From: Niveispirillum sp.
GTDB lineage: Bacteria; Pseudomonadota; Alphaproteobacteria; Azospirillales; Azospirillaceae
DNA length: 64,000 nucleotides
Direction of reading: 5' to 3'
Assembly: GCF_017996735.1 (NCBI RefSeq)
Contig: NZ_JAGOGJ010000001.1
Span: forward strand, 1 to 64,000
Shown here in pieces: positions 17,789-26,702 of the stretch (the first letter of the stretch is position 1; each line of letters begins with the position of its first letter). The notes beneath the pieces were generated by a model that did not search any database, was not told the origin of the DNA, and was given only the letters and a program-made list of their open reading frames with translations. A program made the translations under genes and the position numbers.

Positions 17789-19008
17789 CGACCCATCCCA
17801 TGCCGCTTGACCATCTACATGACGAGGCCGCGTTCCGGGCCGCGCTGCGGCAATGGCTGAGCGCTGTGCTGCCGGGCGACTGGAAGGGCAAACTGGTCGC
17901 GGCACCGGAAGCGGATTATGTCACCTTCCAGCATTGGTGGTTCGATCAATTGCGCCGGGTTGGTCTGGCGACCCCGCATTGGCCGCGCGCCTGGGGCGGG
18001 GAGGAACTGTCGCTGCGCAACGCCGTGATCCTGAACGAGGAACTGGCCCGCGCCGATGCCCCGCGCCCGGACATGTTCACCATTTCCCTGTTCCACCTGC
18101 CGGCGACCCTGTTCGCCCATGGCACGGCGGAACAGCGCGACCGCTATCTGACCGGCGTGCGTGATCATGGGGAGGTCTGGTGCCAAGGTTTCTCCGAACC
18201 GGGGGCGGGGTCCGATCTGGCGTCCCTGCGCACCAAGGCGGAGAAGCGGGAAACGCCCGATGGCCGCACCGTCTATGTGGTCAATGGCCAGAAGGTCTGG
18301 TCCTCCTATGGCATGTATGCCCGCTATTGCCTGCTGCTGGCCCGCACCAACCCGCAGGCGCCCAAAAAGCAGGCCGGGATTTCCTATTTTATCCTGGATA
18401 TGGACAGTCCCGGTGTCACCCGCCGGCCGATCCCGCAGATCAATGGTGGGGCGGAATTCTGCGAGCTGTTCCTGGATGACGTGGAAATCCCGGCGGAAAA
18501 CCTGATCGGGGCCGAGAATGACGGCTGGCGTATCGCCCAGTCCACCCTGTCGGCCGAACGCGGCCTGATCATCGTGGATCTGGCCGCCCGGCTGCAATTC
18601 GGGATGGACATGGTTCTGGCCGATGCTGGTGCGGGCAAGGTTGCCTGGTGGCCGGATATCGCGCATCGCCGCGCCTATATGCGGCTCTATGCCCGGCTTC
18701 TGGCCGTGCGCGCCATCATCGACCGTATGATGGCGGAGGTGATCGCCGACCCGCATATGGGCAATTCGCCCCTGCCCAGCTATGTGAAGCTGCTCTATTC
18801 CGAACTGCTGCACGACCATTGGGCCTTCATGTTGGCAAGGGGCGGGATGGAGGCGCAGGTGGCGATGCCCAGGATGACGGGCGACAGCAACCAGACCACC
18901 GACAGTTACGATGCTTATCTCTGGTCCTATGCCTGGACCATTTCCGGCGGCACCAACGAGGTGCTGAAGAACGTCCTGGCCGAACGCGTGCTGGGTCTGC
19001 CGCGCTGA
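17785..19008 (+). CDS. Acyl-CoA dehydrogenase, larger (alpha-type) subunit
   Basis: A 407-residue acyl-CoA dehydrogenase with the flavin motif WCQGFSEPGAGSDLAS, the substrate-side VWSSYGMYARYC, and a C-terminal SGGTNEVLKN in place of YEGT. It is translationally coupled to the beta-type gene at 16754, giving the second probable alpha-beta pair in this operon. Two pairs in a row would allow two successive side-chain or ring-derived acyl-CoAs of different size to be oxidised. The following SDR starts 28 bases downstream behind a GGGGAGGGG site. Confidence 0.9.
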   Translation: MTTHPMPLDHLHDEAAFRAALRQWLSAVLPGDWKGKLVAAPEADYVTFQHWWFDQLRRVGLATPHWPRAWGGEELSLRNAVILNEELARADAPRPDMFTISLFHLPATLFAHGTAEQRDRYLTGVRDHGEVWCQGFSEPGAGSDLASLRTKAEKRETPDGRTVYVVNGQKVWSSYGMYARYCLLLARTNPQAPKKQAGISYFILDMDSPGVTRRPIPQINGGAEFCELFLDDVEIPAENLIGAENDGWRIAQSTLSAERGLIIVDLAARLQFGMDMVLADAGAGKVAWWPDIAHRRAYMRLYARLLAVRAIIDRMMAEVIADPHMGNSPLPSYVKLLYSELLHDHWAFMLARGGMEAQVAMPRMTGDSNQTTDSYDAYLWSYAWTISGGTNEVLKNVLAERVLGLPR

Positions 19009-19036
19009 GGCGGAAATCCAACAGGGGAGGGGACTT

Positions 19037-19792
19037 ATGGCTCAATTGAAGGGCAAGGTGGCCATCGTCACCGGCGGCGGCCAGGGTGTCGGGCTGGGCA
19101 TCGCCACCGCGCTGGCCGGCGCCGGGGCGTCGCTGGTTATCACCGGTCGCGACGCCGCCAAGCTGGAAGCGGCGGCGGTTGGGCTTCGTGCCTTGGGTGG
19201 TGCGGTCGAATGTGTGACGGCCGATGTCCGCCGCCGTGCCGATGCGCAACGGGTGGTCGCCAGCACCATCGCCCGGTTCGACCGGCTGGATGTGCTGGTC
19301 AATAATGCCCAAAGCTCCCATCCCGGCCAGAAGCTGGAGGAGATCGACGACGAGACCATCGCCCTGACATTGGAGAGCGGCCCCGTCGGCACGCTCTATC
19401 ATATGCAGGCGGCCTTCCCCCACCTGAAGGAACGTGGCGGGTCGATCATCAATCTGGGCTCGCGCGAGGGTATTCACGGGGGACCCGGCTTCGGCATCTA
19501 TGCCGCCGCCAAGGAGGGGGTGCGGGCCCTGTCGCGCGTGGCGGCCCGTGAATGGGGCCAATATGGCATCCGGGTTAATGTCATTTGCCCGGCTGCCCTC
19601 AGCCCCATCGCCGTCAAGTATCTGGAGGAACATCCGCAAGAGGCGGACATGTACCGCAAGGAAATCGCGCTGGGCCGCTTCGGCGATCCGGCTTCCGATA
19701 TCGGGCCGGTCGCCGTTTTCCTGGCTGGCGATGACAGCCGCTATGTCACGGGCCAGACCATCAACGCTGATGGCGGTTTGATGATGCTGTGA
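19037..19792 (+). CDS. SDR-family oxidoreductase
   Basis: A 251-residue SDR. It has TGGGQGVGLG, NNAQ in the position of NNAG, a serine in INLGSREG, and Y-A-A-A-K as the active-site pair. It is the last gene of the rightward 11217-19792 operon and ends 23 bases before the stop of the convergent GMC oxidoreductase. A beta-hydroxyacyl-CoA or ring alcohol dehydrogenase role fits the preceding dehydrogenases, but is inferred. Confidence 0.9.
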   Translation: MAQLKGKVAIVTGGGQGVGLGIATALAGAGASLVITGRDAAKLEAAAVGLRALGGAVECVTADVRRRADAQRVVASTIARFDRLDVLVNNAQSSHPGQKLEEIDDETIALTLESGPVGTLYHMQAAFPHLKERGGSIINLGSREGIHGGPGFGIYAAAKEGVRALSRVAAREWGQYGIRVNVICPAALSPIAVKYLEEHPQEADMYRKEIALGRFGDPASDIGPVAVFLAGDDSRYVTGQTINADGGLMML

Positions 19793-19815
19793 AGAATTGG
19801 GACGGTGGGCACAAC

Positions 19816-21420
19816 TCACCGCCCATCCTCACGGATCAGGTCGGCCGCGCGCCAGCCGATGGCCATGATGGGGCCGTTGGTGTTGGCCGACACCATGGTC
19901 GGCATCACCGACCCGTCGACCACCCGTAGCCCGCTGACGCCATGTACCCGCAGGCGGGCATCAACGGCGCCGCGTGACGGGTCGCCGATGCGGCAGGTGC
20001 TGCTGGCATGGTATCCCGCCTGCCCCTGGGATTTGAAAACCGACACGATCTCGTCGTCGCTTTCGACGCCCGGCCCTGGTGCCGTTTCCGCGCCCACCAA
20101 TCCCGCCAGGCTGGGATGGCGCATCCATTCACGGATGAAGCGGAAGCCGGCGATGGTCACCTGCCGGTCATAGGGATCGGCCAGATAGTTGGGCTTGATC
20201 GCCGCCGGCAATGCGGGGTCGCTGGACCGTATGCGGATGCTGCCTTCGCTGCGCGGCCGCAGGGGATAGGCAAACAGATGCAGTCCGTGGGCCTTCTCAA
20301 AGCCGATGCCCTTTGAATTGACCTCCAGCGAATAGGGGGCGGCCAGCAGTTCCGTATCGGGCCGCCCCGCACGGTCGACCGCGTTGATGAAGGCGGCCGC
20401 CTGATAGGCGCCTGCCGCCAGGATGCCACGCCGGAACAGCAGATATTTCAGCGTGTTGGCGACAAGTCGCCAGCCGTTGAATTCCAGGTTCTGGCTGTGG
20501 GGCTGCAGCATCCGGTACTGCATCATCAACAGCCTATGTTCCAGCATATGGTCCCCGACATGGGGATTGTCGGCAACGACCGGCACATGCAGGTCGCGCA
20601 GCAGGGCGGCCGGTCCCACCCCGGAAAGCTGCAGAAGGCGCGGCGTATGCAGGGCACCGGCCGACAGGATCACCTCCCGCCCGGCCAGAAAGCGGCATTC
20701 CCCGCCGGCATTCCGTCCCGCCACGCCAATGGCCCGCGTGCCCTGGAACAGAACCCGGTCAATGGTGGTGCCGGTGACCACGGTCAGGTTGGGGCGGTTG
20801 CGCGCCGGCTTCAGGAAGGCCTGGGCCGCGCTGGACCGGCGGCCGGCATGGATGGTGCGCGGGGCGGGGCCGATGCCGGTCTGATCAGGACGGTTCAGGT
20901 CCGGCTTATAGGGGATGCCCATCGCCACGCCGGCATCCACCAGCGCCCGGGACAAGGGGTCCAGTGCCGTCGGAACCGAAACTTTCAGCGGACCATCCGT
21001 TCCGCGTTCGCCATCCGCGCCCAGCGCGTGGCTTTCCATAGCCTGGAAGCAGGATCGCATCGTGGCCCAGTTCCAGCGCGTGGCCCCCAGCTCGACCCAT
21101 TCGTCGTAATCTTCCGGCTGTCCCCGGAAATACATCATGCCGTTGACTGAACTGGACCCGCCCAGCACCTTGCCGCGCACCCAGGTTTCCGAGGGTATGC
21201 CCTCGCTGGCGTCGGTCTGGAAGAACCAGACATGCTTGGGGTCGGACAGCAGTTTGCCAAAGCCCTTGGGCATATGCACCAGCGGGCTGCTGTCCGGCGG
21301 CCCCGCCTCGATCAGCAGGACGGAGACGCCGGGCTGTTCGGACAGGCGGTTGGCCAGCACGCAGCCGGCAGAGCCGGCACCGACAATGACATAGTCGAAG
21401 GTGGGCGAAGTCGTGGTCAA
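19816..21420 (-). CDS. GMC-family FAD oxidoreductase (choline/alcohol dehydrogenase-like)
   Basis: A protein of about 534 residues of the glucose-methanol-choline family, oxidising an alcohol with FAD. Seen are the N-terminal ADP-binding GAGSAGCVLANRLSE, the GMC signature GKVLGGSSSVNGMMYFRG, a second signature around SAGALHTPRLLQLSGVG, and the C-terminal catalytic His and Asn in YHASSTCRIG and SANTNGP. The start is uncertain: TTG 21420 has GGGAG at a good distance, while an in-frame TTG at 21435 lies just after the upstream stop without a site. It is a paralogue of the GMC gene at 33927. Unlike true choline dehydrogenase, its context is catabolic. Confidence 0.9.
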   Translation of the reverse strand: MTTTSPTFDYVIVGAGSAGCVLANRLSEQPGVSVLLIEAGPPDSSPLVHMPKGFGKLLSDPKHVWFFQTDASEGIPSETWVRGKVLGGSSSVNGMMYFRGQPEDYDEWVELGATRWNWATMRSCFQAMESHALGADGERGTDGPLKVSVPTALDPLSRALVDAGVAMGIPYKPDLNRPDQTGIGPAPRTIHAGRRSSAAQAFLKPARNRPNLTVVTGTTIDRVLFQGTRAIGVAGRNAGGECRFLAGREVILSAGALHTPRLLQLSGVGPAALLRDLHVPVVADNPHVGDHMLEHRLLMMQYRMLQPHSQNLEFNGWRLVANTLKYLLFRRGILAAGAYQAAAFINAVDRAGRPDTELLAAPYSLEVNSKGIGFEKAHGLHLFAYPLRPRSEGSIRIRSSDPALPAAIKPNYLADPYDRQVTIAGFRFIREWMRHPSLAGLVGAETAPGPGVESDDEIVSVFKSQGQAGYHASSTCRIGDPSRGAVDARLRVHGVSGLRVVDGSVMPTMVSANTNGPIMAIGWRAADLIREDGR

Positions 21421-21438
21421 GGTGGGGACTCCCAACGG

Positions 21439-22590
21439 TCAGGACAGGCCGAGGGCGGCGCGGATCGCGTCCCCCACCAGGGTGCGGCTGTCCTGGTCCG
21501 GCGTGTAGGCGTCGAACATGCGATTATGGCAGAAGGCGACGGCCAGACGCCGATCCGGATCGGCCCAGCCCAGTGACCCGCCCATGCCGGGATGGCAGAT
21601 GGCGCGCGGATTACGGGGGGCGGAGACGGGGGGATTGTCCCCGCCCAGCCAATAGCCGCCCAGGCCGATGGGAACCTGCATGCCGAAAAACACCGGGTCG
21701 GGTCCGAAATCGGGACGCGGCGTGCTGAACCCCGCAACCCTGTCGGTCGACAGCAGCCGCGTTCCCTGGAACTTTCCGCCATTGGCCAGCATGGCGAACA
21801 GCTTGGCTTGGCTTCGCGCGTTGGAGATGCCGCCGACGGCGGGGATGCAGGCCTGCTGCACAACGGGACGGGCGAAAGGCTCCGGCATCAGGTCCACCTG
21901 CATCGGGCAGGTGACGCGGTAGAGCGTGCCATCGGGTGCCACCTGCACCGCACTGTCATCCAGAACGGCGACCCGATACGCCTGGGCCGGCGGCAGGCCC
22001 AGCCAGAAATCCGGCGCGCCCAGTGGCAGCAGGATTTCCTCCCGCACGAAGGAGCCGAAGGGGCGGCGGCGGATGTCGGTGCGCCGGACCAGTTCGCCCA
22101 ATATCCAGCCGAAACTCATCGACTGATAGCCACTCTGTGTGCCCGGCTCGAACAGGGGAGGTTGCGCCGCCAGCCAGTCCACCATCCAGTTCCAGTCACA
22201 CATCTGCTCAACCGTGATGTCGGCCGGCAACTGCATCAGTCCGGAGCAATGGGTCAGGACCTGTGCGACAGTCAGCCTTTTCTTCCCGGCGGCAGCGAAT
22301 TCCGGCCAGTAGCGGGCGATGGGGGCGTCATAGTCCAGGCGGCCATTCTCCGCCTGGATATGCACCGCCGTCGCCGTCAGCGCCTTGGACACGGAGAAGA
22401 CATTGAACAGCGTGTCGGCCGTTACGGGTGCGCCGTTGCGGTCACAGTGACCGCTCCAGCAATCGACCAGCAGTTCATCGCCCAGATAGGCCGCCACCTG
22501 CACGCCGATTTCCCGGCCTTCGGCGACAAGCCGGTCCAGAAGCGATTGCACGGCACGATTGGCGGGATGGTCAGGGGTAGGGGGCGTCAT
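21439..22590 (-). CDS. Serine hydrolase, beta-lactamase fold (family VIII esterase-like)
   Basis: A 383-residue cytoplasmic protein of the class C beta-lactamase/penicillin-binding fold; no signal peptide is seen. The S-x-x-K motif is Ser66-Val-Ser-Lys69 (VFSVSKA), and the tyrosine motif is probably in SGYQSMSF. Family VIII carboxylesterases with these motifs cleave esters or lactones rather than beta-lactams. Placed between a GMC oxidoreductase and a P450, it likely opens an ester or lactone intermediate. A second, only distantly similar member is at 27131. Confidence 0.87.
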   Translation of the reverse strand: MTPPTPDHPANRAVQSLLDRLVAEGREIGVQVAAYLGDELLVDCWSGHCDRNGAPVTADTLFNVFSVSKALTATAVHIQAENGRLDYDAPIARYWPEFAAAGKKRLTVAQVLTHCSGLMQLPADITVEQMCDWNWMVDWLAAQPPLFEPGTQSGYQSMSFGWILGELVRRTDIRRRPFGSFVREEILLPLGAPDFWLGLPPAQAYRVAVLDDSAVQVAPDGTLYRVTCPMQVDLMPEPFARPVVQQACIPAVGGISNARSQAKLFAMLANGGKFQGTRLLSTDRVAGFSTPRPDFGPDPVFFGMQVPIGLGGYWLGGDNPPVSAPRNPRAICHPGMGGSLGWADPDRRLAVAFCHNRMFDAYTPDQDSRTLVGDAIRAALGLS

Positions 22591-22608
22591 ATTCGGTAAT
22601 CTCCCAAA

Positions 22609-23874
22609 TCAGGCCGGATCGAACCGGACATGCACCTCGTGCGGACCGCGCAGCGCGAAGCCGACGACTTCCGGTGCGGGAAGGTCGGGATCGGCCCGCA
22701 GCCCCGGCAGCCGGTCCAGCAGGGCGTTCAGCGCCACCGTCATTTCCATACGCGCCAGATGCTGACCGATGCAGATATGCCGGCCGTGGCCGAACGGCAT
22801 GTGACCCGTGGGTTTGCGGAAAATGTCGAACCGGTCGGGGGCGGGGAATGCCCTCTCGTCCCGGTTTGCGGCGCCCAGCATGACCAGTACATGGTCGCCC
22901 GGCCGCATGGTGACGCCCGCGATCTCGATCTCCCGCGTCGGTGTGCGGGAAATGCCCGGTACGGGCGCGTTCCAGCGCAACCCTTCCTCCAGCGCCTGGG
23001 GAACCAGTGACCGGTCCCGCCGCACCGCCTCCAACTGGTCCGGGTGGGTCAGCAGGGCGGCCAGCACGCTGGAAAAGCCGTGATAAGAGGTGTCGCCGCC
23101 CGCATTCATCAATTGCCGGAAAAAGGCGATGACGATGTCATCCTCTAATTCCCCGCCAGGACCCGACAGTTGGGCCAGATTGCTGATCAGGTCGCTGTCC
23201 GACAGTGGATGTACACGCCGGTGATGGACGATGGCGGTCAGATATTCCTTCAGCTTGGTGATGGCATCCATGCCATGTTCATGGTCGAAGATGATGCCGA
23301 TCTGCCCGAAGGCCAGCTTGTGGAAGATGGCCCGGTCCTCTTCCGGCAGGGCCATCAGTTCATGGATGAAGTGAAAGGGGAAATGCAGGGTGAACTGGCT
23401 GACCAGTTCCGCCTTGCCATCGCCCGCGAACCCGTCGATCAGGCGATGGATCATGCGGGGGATCATGTCCTTGCCCCATTCCTCCACCATCTTGGGGTTG
23501 AAGGCCTTCTGGAACAGGCGGCGATTGTCGAAATGCGCCTGCCCATCCATGGTGGTGACGGAGCGTCCGAAATAAACACCCAGATTATTCTCGTATACCT
23601 TGTTGGAGAAGGTCCGGGAGTCGGCCAATACCGCCATCGCCTCCGCATGACCCAGCACCGCGAAATGCCGCAGATGCTGCATGGTCAGGTCGGGATAGAG
23701 GCCGAAATGCACCCGGATGTCTCCGTCGAACACCGGCGACAGGTGGCGCAGCCGCGCCAGTTCCGGGTAACAGTCGCGGATGCGGTATTCACCCCCCAAT
23801 GTCCCCATGGCGTTGAACGGGTCGTAATCCGGATCGTCAAAATCGCGGATTCGGGGAATGGCATGCGTATCCAT
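22609..23874 (-). CDS. Cytochrome P450
   Basis: A 421-residue soluble bacterial P450 monooxygenase. The haem-binding loop is FGHGRHICIGQHLAR with the axial Cys368. The oxygen-activating I-helix is NAGGDTSYHG, and the ExxR pair is in EEGLRW. All key residues are present, so it should be functional. No ferredoxin or ferredoxin reductase gene lies beside it, so electrons must come from partners encoded elsewhere. It is separated from the next SDR gene by 16 bases in a leftward operon headed by the TetR gene. The family number cannot be assigned by eye. Confidence 0.93.
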   Translation of the reverse strand: MDTHAIPRIRDFDDPDYDPFNAMGTLGGEYRIRDCYPELARLRHLSPVFDGDIRVHFGLYPDLTMQHLRHFAVLGHAEAMAVLADSRTFSNKVYENNLGVYFGRSVTTMDGQAHFDNRRLFQKAFNPKMVEEWGKDMIPRMIHRLIDGFAGDGKAELVSQFTLHFPFHFIHELMALPEEDRAIFHKLAFGQIGIIFDHEHGMDAITKLKEYLTAIVHHRRVHPLSDSDLISNLAQLSGPGGELEDDIVIAFFRQLMNAGGDTSYHGFSSVLAALLTHPDQLEAVRRDRSLVPQALEEGLRWNAPVPGISRTPTREIEIAGVTMRPGDHVLVMLGAANRDERAFPAPDRFDIFRKPTGHMPFGHGRHICIGQHLARMEMTVALNALLDRLPGLRADPDLPAPEVVGFALRGPHEVHVRFDPA

Positions 23875-23890
23875 GGTGTCCTCCGCGCCA

Positions 23891-24688
23891 TCAACTGATC
23901 AGGAAGCCGCCATCGACGGCCAGCAACTGTCCCGTCACGAAGCGGGAGGCGTCGGAGGCCAGGAACAGGCAGGCATTGGCAATCACTTGCGGATCGGCAT
24001 TTTCCCCGCCCAGGGGAACACGTCCTGGCTGCAGAAAGGGGCCGCGCAACGGATCGCCCACCTGGGTGGAGGCGATGGCCGCCTCGGTGGCGATGCCGCC
24101 GGGCAGGATGGCGTTCACCCGCACACGGAATTCGGCATATTCCAGGGCCAGCGATTGGGTCAGCGCGTTCAGCGCGGCCTTCGACATGCCGTACTGAATA
24201 TTGTCGTAGATGCCGGCCTTCAGCGACGTGACGGAGGAGATGTTGATGACGGAGCCGCCACCTGTCGCTTTCATGCGGCGTATCGTTTCTTGTGTGCATT
24301 GAAAGACGCCGCGCACATTGATCGCATGCATGCGGTCCAGAAATTCGGCGGTCGCCTTCTCGAAATTGCAGCGCGGATAGATCGCGGCACAGTTCAACAG
24401 AATGTCGATGCGCGCAAACACCTCATCCAGCCGGGCGAAGGCCGTCTTGATGCTGTCCGGATCGCCCTGGTCCATGGCGATGGCCGTGGCTTGTCCGCCG
24501 GCGTCGCGCACCTGGGCCGCGAATTCCTCGGCCTTGGCGATATTCAGGTCAAGGGCGGCGACATGGGCGCCGGCGGCTGCGAACAGTTCGGCGGTGCGTC
24601 GGCCGATGCCGGTGGCGGCCCCGGTCACGATGGCATTACGGCCGGCAAGGCCGAACAGATTGCCCAGCAGGGGCAGGTCGATGGACAT
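23891..24688 (-). CDS. SDR-family oxidoreductase
   Basis: A 265-residue classical SDR with TGAATGIG, NCAA at the NNAG position, serine in INISSVTS and the active-site Y-G-M-S-K. Asp at the end of strand 2 (ALDLNIAK) favours NAD. It is sandwiched between two P450 genes, so it most simply oxidises the alcohol one of them produces, as in terpene-alcohol pathways (inference). An active GxxxGxG and catalytic tetrad are all visible. Confidence 0.9.
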   Translation of the reverse strand: MSIDLPLLGNLFGLAGRNAIVTGAATGIGRRTAELFAAAGAHVAALDLNIAKAEEFAAQVRDAGGQATAIAMDQGDPDSIKTAFARLDEVFARIDILLNCAAIYPRCNFEKATAEFLDRMHAINVRGVFQCTQETIRRMKATGGGSVINISSVTSLKAGIYDNIQYGMSKAALNALTQSLALEYAEFRVRVNAILPGGIATEAAIASTQVGDPLRGPFLQPGRVPLGGENADPQVIANACLFLASDASRFVTGQLLAVDGGFLIS

Positions 24689-24713
24689 GCGATCCTCCGT
24701 TATATTTTTGTTT

Positions 24714-25925
24714 TCAGACGTGAACGGGCCAGGACAGTTCCAGGCTCAGCACCCCGTTCACCATGCCGGTGGCCAGCCGCGGTTTCGTGCCCGGCTTGAT
24801 CTCGAAATCCGGGATGCGCCGCAGCCATTCGGTCAGGAAGGCCTTGATCTCTCGCCGGGCCAGTACCGCACCGGGACAGGTATGGGGGCCATTGCCGAAG
24901 GTCGCGTGCGGGACGGGGAAGGGTCGGGTGAAATCCACCCGCAAAGGGTCTTCCACCTTACGCTCATCCAGGCCGTAGAGAAGATTGGGAGGCAGGATCA
25001 TGTCGCCCGCTCGCAATTGTACGCCCTTGAACTCCATGTCGCGGGTGACGACACGTGCGGTGTTGGCCACCCCGTGCCGGCGCAGCAATTCCTCGATCGC
25101 CCCCTGCATGAAGCTGTTGTCGTCCAGCCTTTCGCGGAGCTGCCAGCGATGCTCCGGGTTGCGGGCCAGGAAATTGGCGATGAAACCCAGGGAGGAGGCT
25201 ACCGTATCCAGCCCGCCGAACAGGACCAGCGAGGCAAAAGCGATGGCCTCGGCCTGACTGATCCTCTCGCCATTGATATCGGCATTGACGATCTGGGACA
25301 GCAGATCATCGCCGGGAGTGGCCCGCCTTGCCTCAATCCACGGCATCAGATAGGCGGCGATGCCGGCATGGGCCCGGTGCCGGGCGTCAACGCTGGTGCC
25401 GCGCACGGCATCCTCGGCCAGAGGCAGCAACACCGTACGGTCTGCTCGCGGCAAATCGACCAGATCCAGAAAAACGGCGATGGGCAGGATTTTGGCAAAA
25501 TCCTCGATGAACTCACATTCACCGCGCGGTTTCAGTTCTTCGACCAGTTGGATGGCCATGTCGGTGACCTTCGCCTCCAGCGCGTTGACCACCCTGGGCA
25601 GCAGGGCACGGGTCAGCGGCCGGCGATAGGCCGAATGTTCGGGCGGGTCGACCTCCAGCGGGATCTGCCTTGGATATTCCGGCGGCATGGGTGGGATGGT
25701 GATGCGGCGATGGGAAAAGCGTTCATGGTCGCGCTGGATTGTCTCGATATCATCGGCGCGGGTCGCCACCCAGTGACCGCCATTGGCGGGAGTCCAGAAG
25801 ATGTCCGGGTTGTTTTGTTGAAAGGCCCGGTAGGCCAGTTGGATATCCTCACTCGCGCCAGGTACATCATAGATATCGAAATGCACGACGCGTTCCGCCG
25901 GCACATGATCCGGTCGCATAGCCAT
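24714..25925 (-). CDS. Cytochrome P450, P450cam (CYP101)-like
   Basis: A 403-residue P450 that resembles P450cam along its length. It opens with VVHFDIYDVPG, has NGGHWVATR, the I-helix GGLDTVASSLGF, the cam-like LYGLDERKVEDP and DFTR, and ends with a P450cam-like IPDFEIKPG segment. The haem loop is FGNGPHTCPG with Cys350 (P450cam uses Cys357). CYP101 members hydroxylate camphor, ionones and other cyclic terpenoids (family knowledge), which is the best single clue to the cluster's substrate class. No putidaredoxin-type partners are adjacent. A 25-bp palindrome lies directly upstream of the gene. Confidence 0.93.
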   Translation of the reverse strand: MAMRPDHVPAERVVHFDIYDVPGASEDIQLAYRAFQQNNPDIFWTPANGGHWVATRADDIETIQRDHERFSHRRITIPPMPPEYPRQIPLEVDPPEHSAYRRPLTRALLPRVVNALEAKVTDMAIQLVEELKPRGECEFIEDFAKILPIAVFLDLVDLPRADRTVLLPLAEDAVRGTSVDARHRAHAGIAAYLMPWIEARRATPGDDLLSQIVNADINGERISQAEAIAFASLVLFGGLDTVASSLGFIANFLARNPEHRWQLRERLDDNSFMQGAIEELLRRHGVANTARVVTRDMEFKGVQLRAGDMILPPNLLYGLDERKVEDPLRVDFTRPFPVPHATFGNGPHTCPGAVLARREIKAFLTEWLRRIPDFEIKPGTKPRLATGMVNGVLSLELSWPVHV

Positions 25926-25936
25926 GGCGCTCTCCC

Positions 25937-25961
25937 TGTGACTGCTTTTTATGCAGTAACA
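25937..25961. promoter_or_regulatory. 25-bp palindrome, candidate TetR operator
   Basis: Arms TGTGACTGC (25937-25945) and GCAGTAACA (25953-25961) are inverted repeats with one mismatch, around a seven-base AT-rich spacer. The palindrome fills much of the 57-bp gap between the TetR gene and the P450cam-like gene, where its binding would control the P450-SDR-P450 genes. Size and symmetry fit TetR-family operators. Assignment to this regulator is inference. Confidence 0.55.
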
Positions 25962-25982
25962 CTACATAGCGGCAGACGCTGA

Positions 25983-26702
25983 TCAATCGCTATTGGGACC
26001 GGATGACGCCAGAGCACGAACCATCATCAATCTGATATTTTCCACCAGCTTTTCCCGTTCCGGCATTCCGTCAGGAAACAGCCATTCGTTAAACAGAGTC
26101 GACGCCAGCAGCATCCCCAGTGCGAGGCGAACAGCGATGTCAGGATCGAAAGGGCATGTCTGGCCCTTGAGTTCATGGAACGTCTTAATTTGGTGTGCAG
26201 CGATACGATAATGTCGGCGCATTCCTTCCAAGCGCCGTTCAGTTTGTTCGTCGGCCGTTTCCGCCAACCCTTTAACTGCCAAGTCGCAGAGCAATTTTCG
26301 GTTATGCTCCAGGAATTCGATCATCTGGGCCAGTAAAGCTCTGCCTCTGGCCGGATCCAGATCCCAACCTTGATAGCCATCACGTACGTTGAGGAGTTGC
26401 GTTGCCAGCAAGTCAAACGGATCGAAGACGATCTGGTCGAACAGCCCCGCCTTACTTTTGAAATGACGATAGAGAAGCGTTTCGCTGACGTCTGCTTGCT
26501 TGGCGATTTCTTTTGTCGTCGTGGCGGCATAGCCAAGTTCGTTGAACTGCCGCTGGGCGGCCGCCAGGATACGGTCGATGATTTCTTCCTGTGGCCGCCG
26601 TCGACGTCGGCGCGGTTTCGCGGATGGGGTTGTCAAAGTGATTACTGCCAATTTTCTGAATGAGATAGCGAAACACCTAACATACCGTTTCCATACGAGC
26701 AT
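25983..26702 (-). CDS. TetR-family transcriptional regulator
   Basis: Up to 239 residues. An arginine-rich N-terminal tail (PRRRRRRPQEE) precedes a TetR helix-turn-helix (GYAATTTKEIAKQADVSETLLYRHFKSKAGLF), followed by a helical ligand domain. The start is uncertain: ATG 26702 has no clear ribosome-binding site, and a TTG at 26636 just before the arginine stretch is possible. The gene is 57 bp upstream of the P450 genes in the same direction, so it is likely a ligand-responsive repressor of them and perhaps of itself. The inducer is unknown. Confidence 0.88.
   Translation of the reverse strand: MLVWKRYVRCFAISFRKLAVITLTTPSAKPRRRRRRPQEEIIDRILAAAQRQFNELGYAATTTKEIAKQADVSETLLYRHFKSKAGLFDQIVFDPFDLLATQLLNVRDGYQGWDLDPARGRALLAQMIEFLEHNRKLLCDLAVKGLAETADEQTERRLEGMRRHYRIAAHQIKTFHELKGQTCPFDPDIAVRLALGMLLASTLFNEWLFPDGMPEREKLVENIRLMMVRALASSGPNSD

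Noticed and set aside
19797..19830. GC-rich inverted repeat (CGGTG/CACCG) between the convergent SDR and GMC genes as a terminator
   Set aside because: Short stem with bulges and no T-run; too weak to list.
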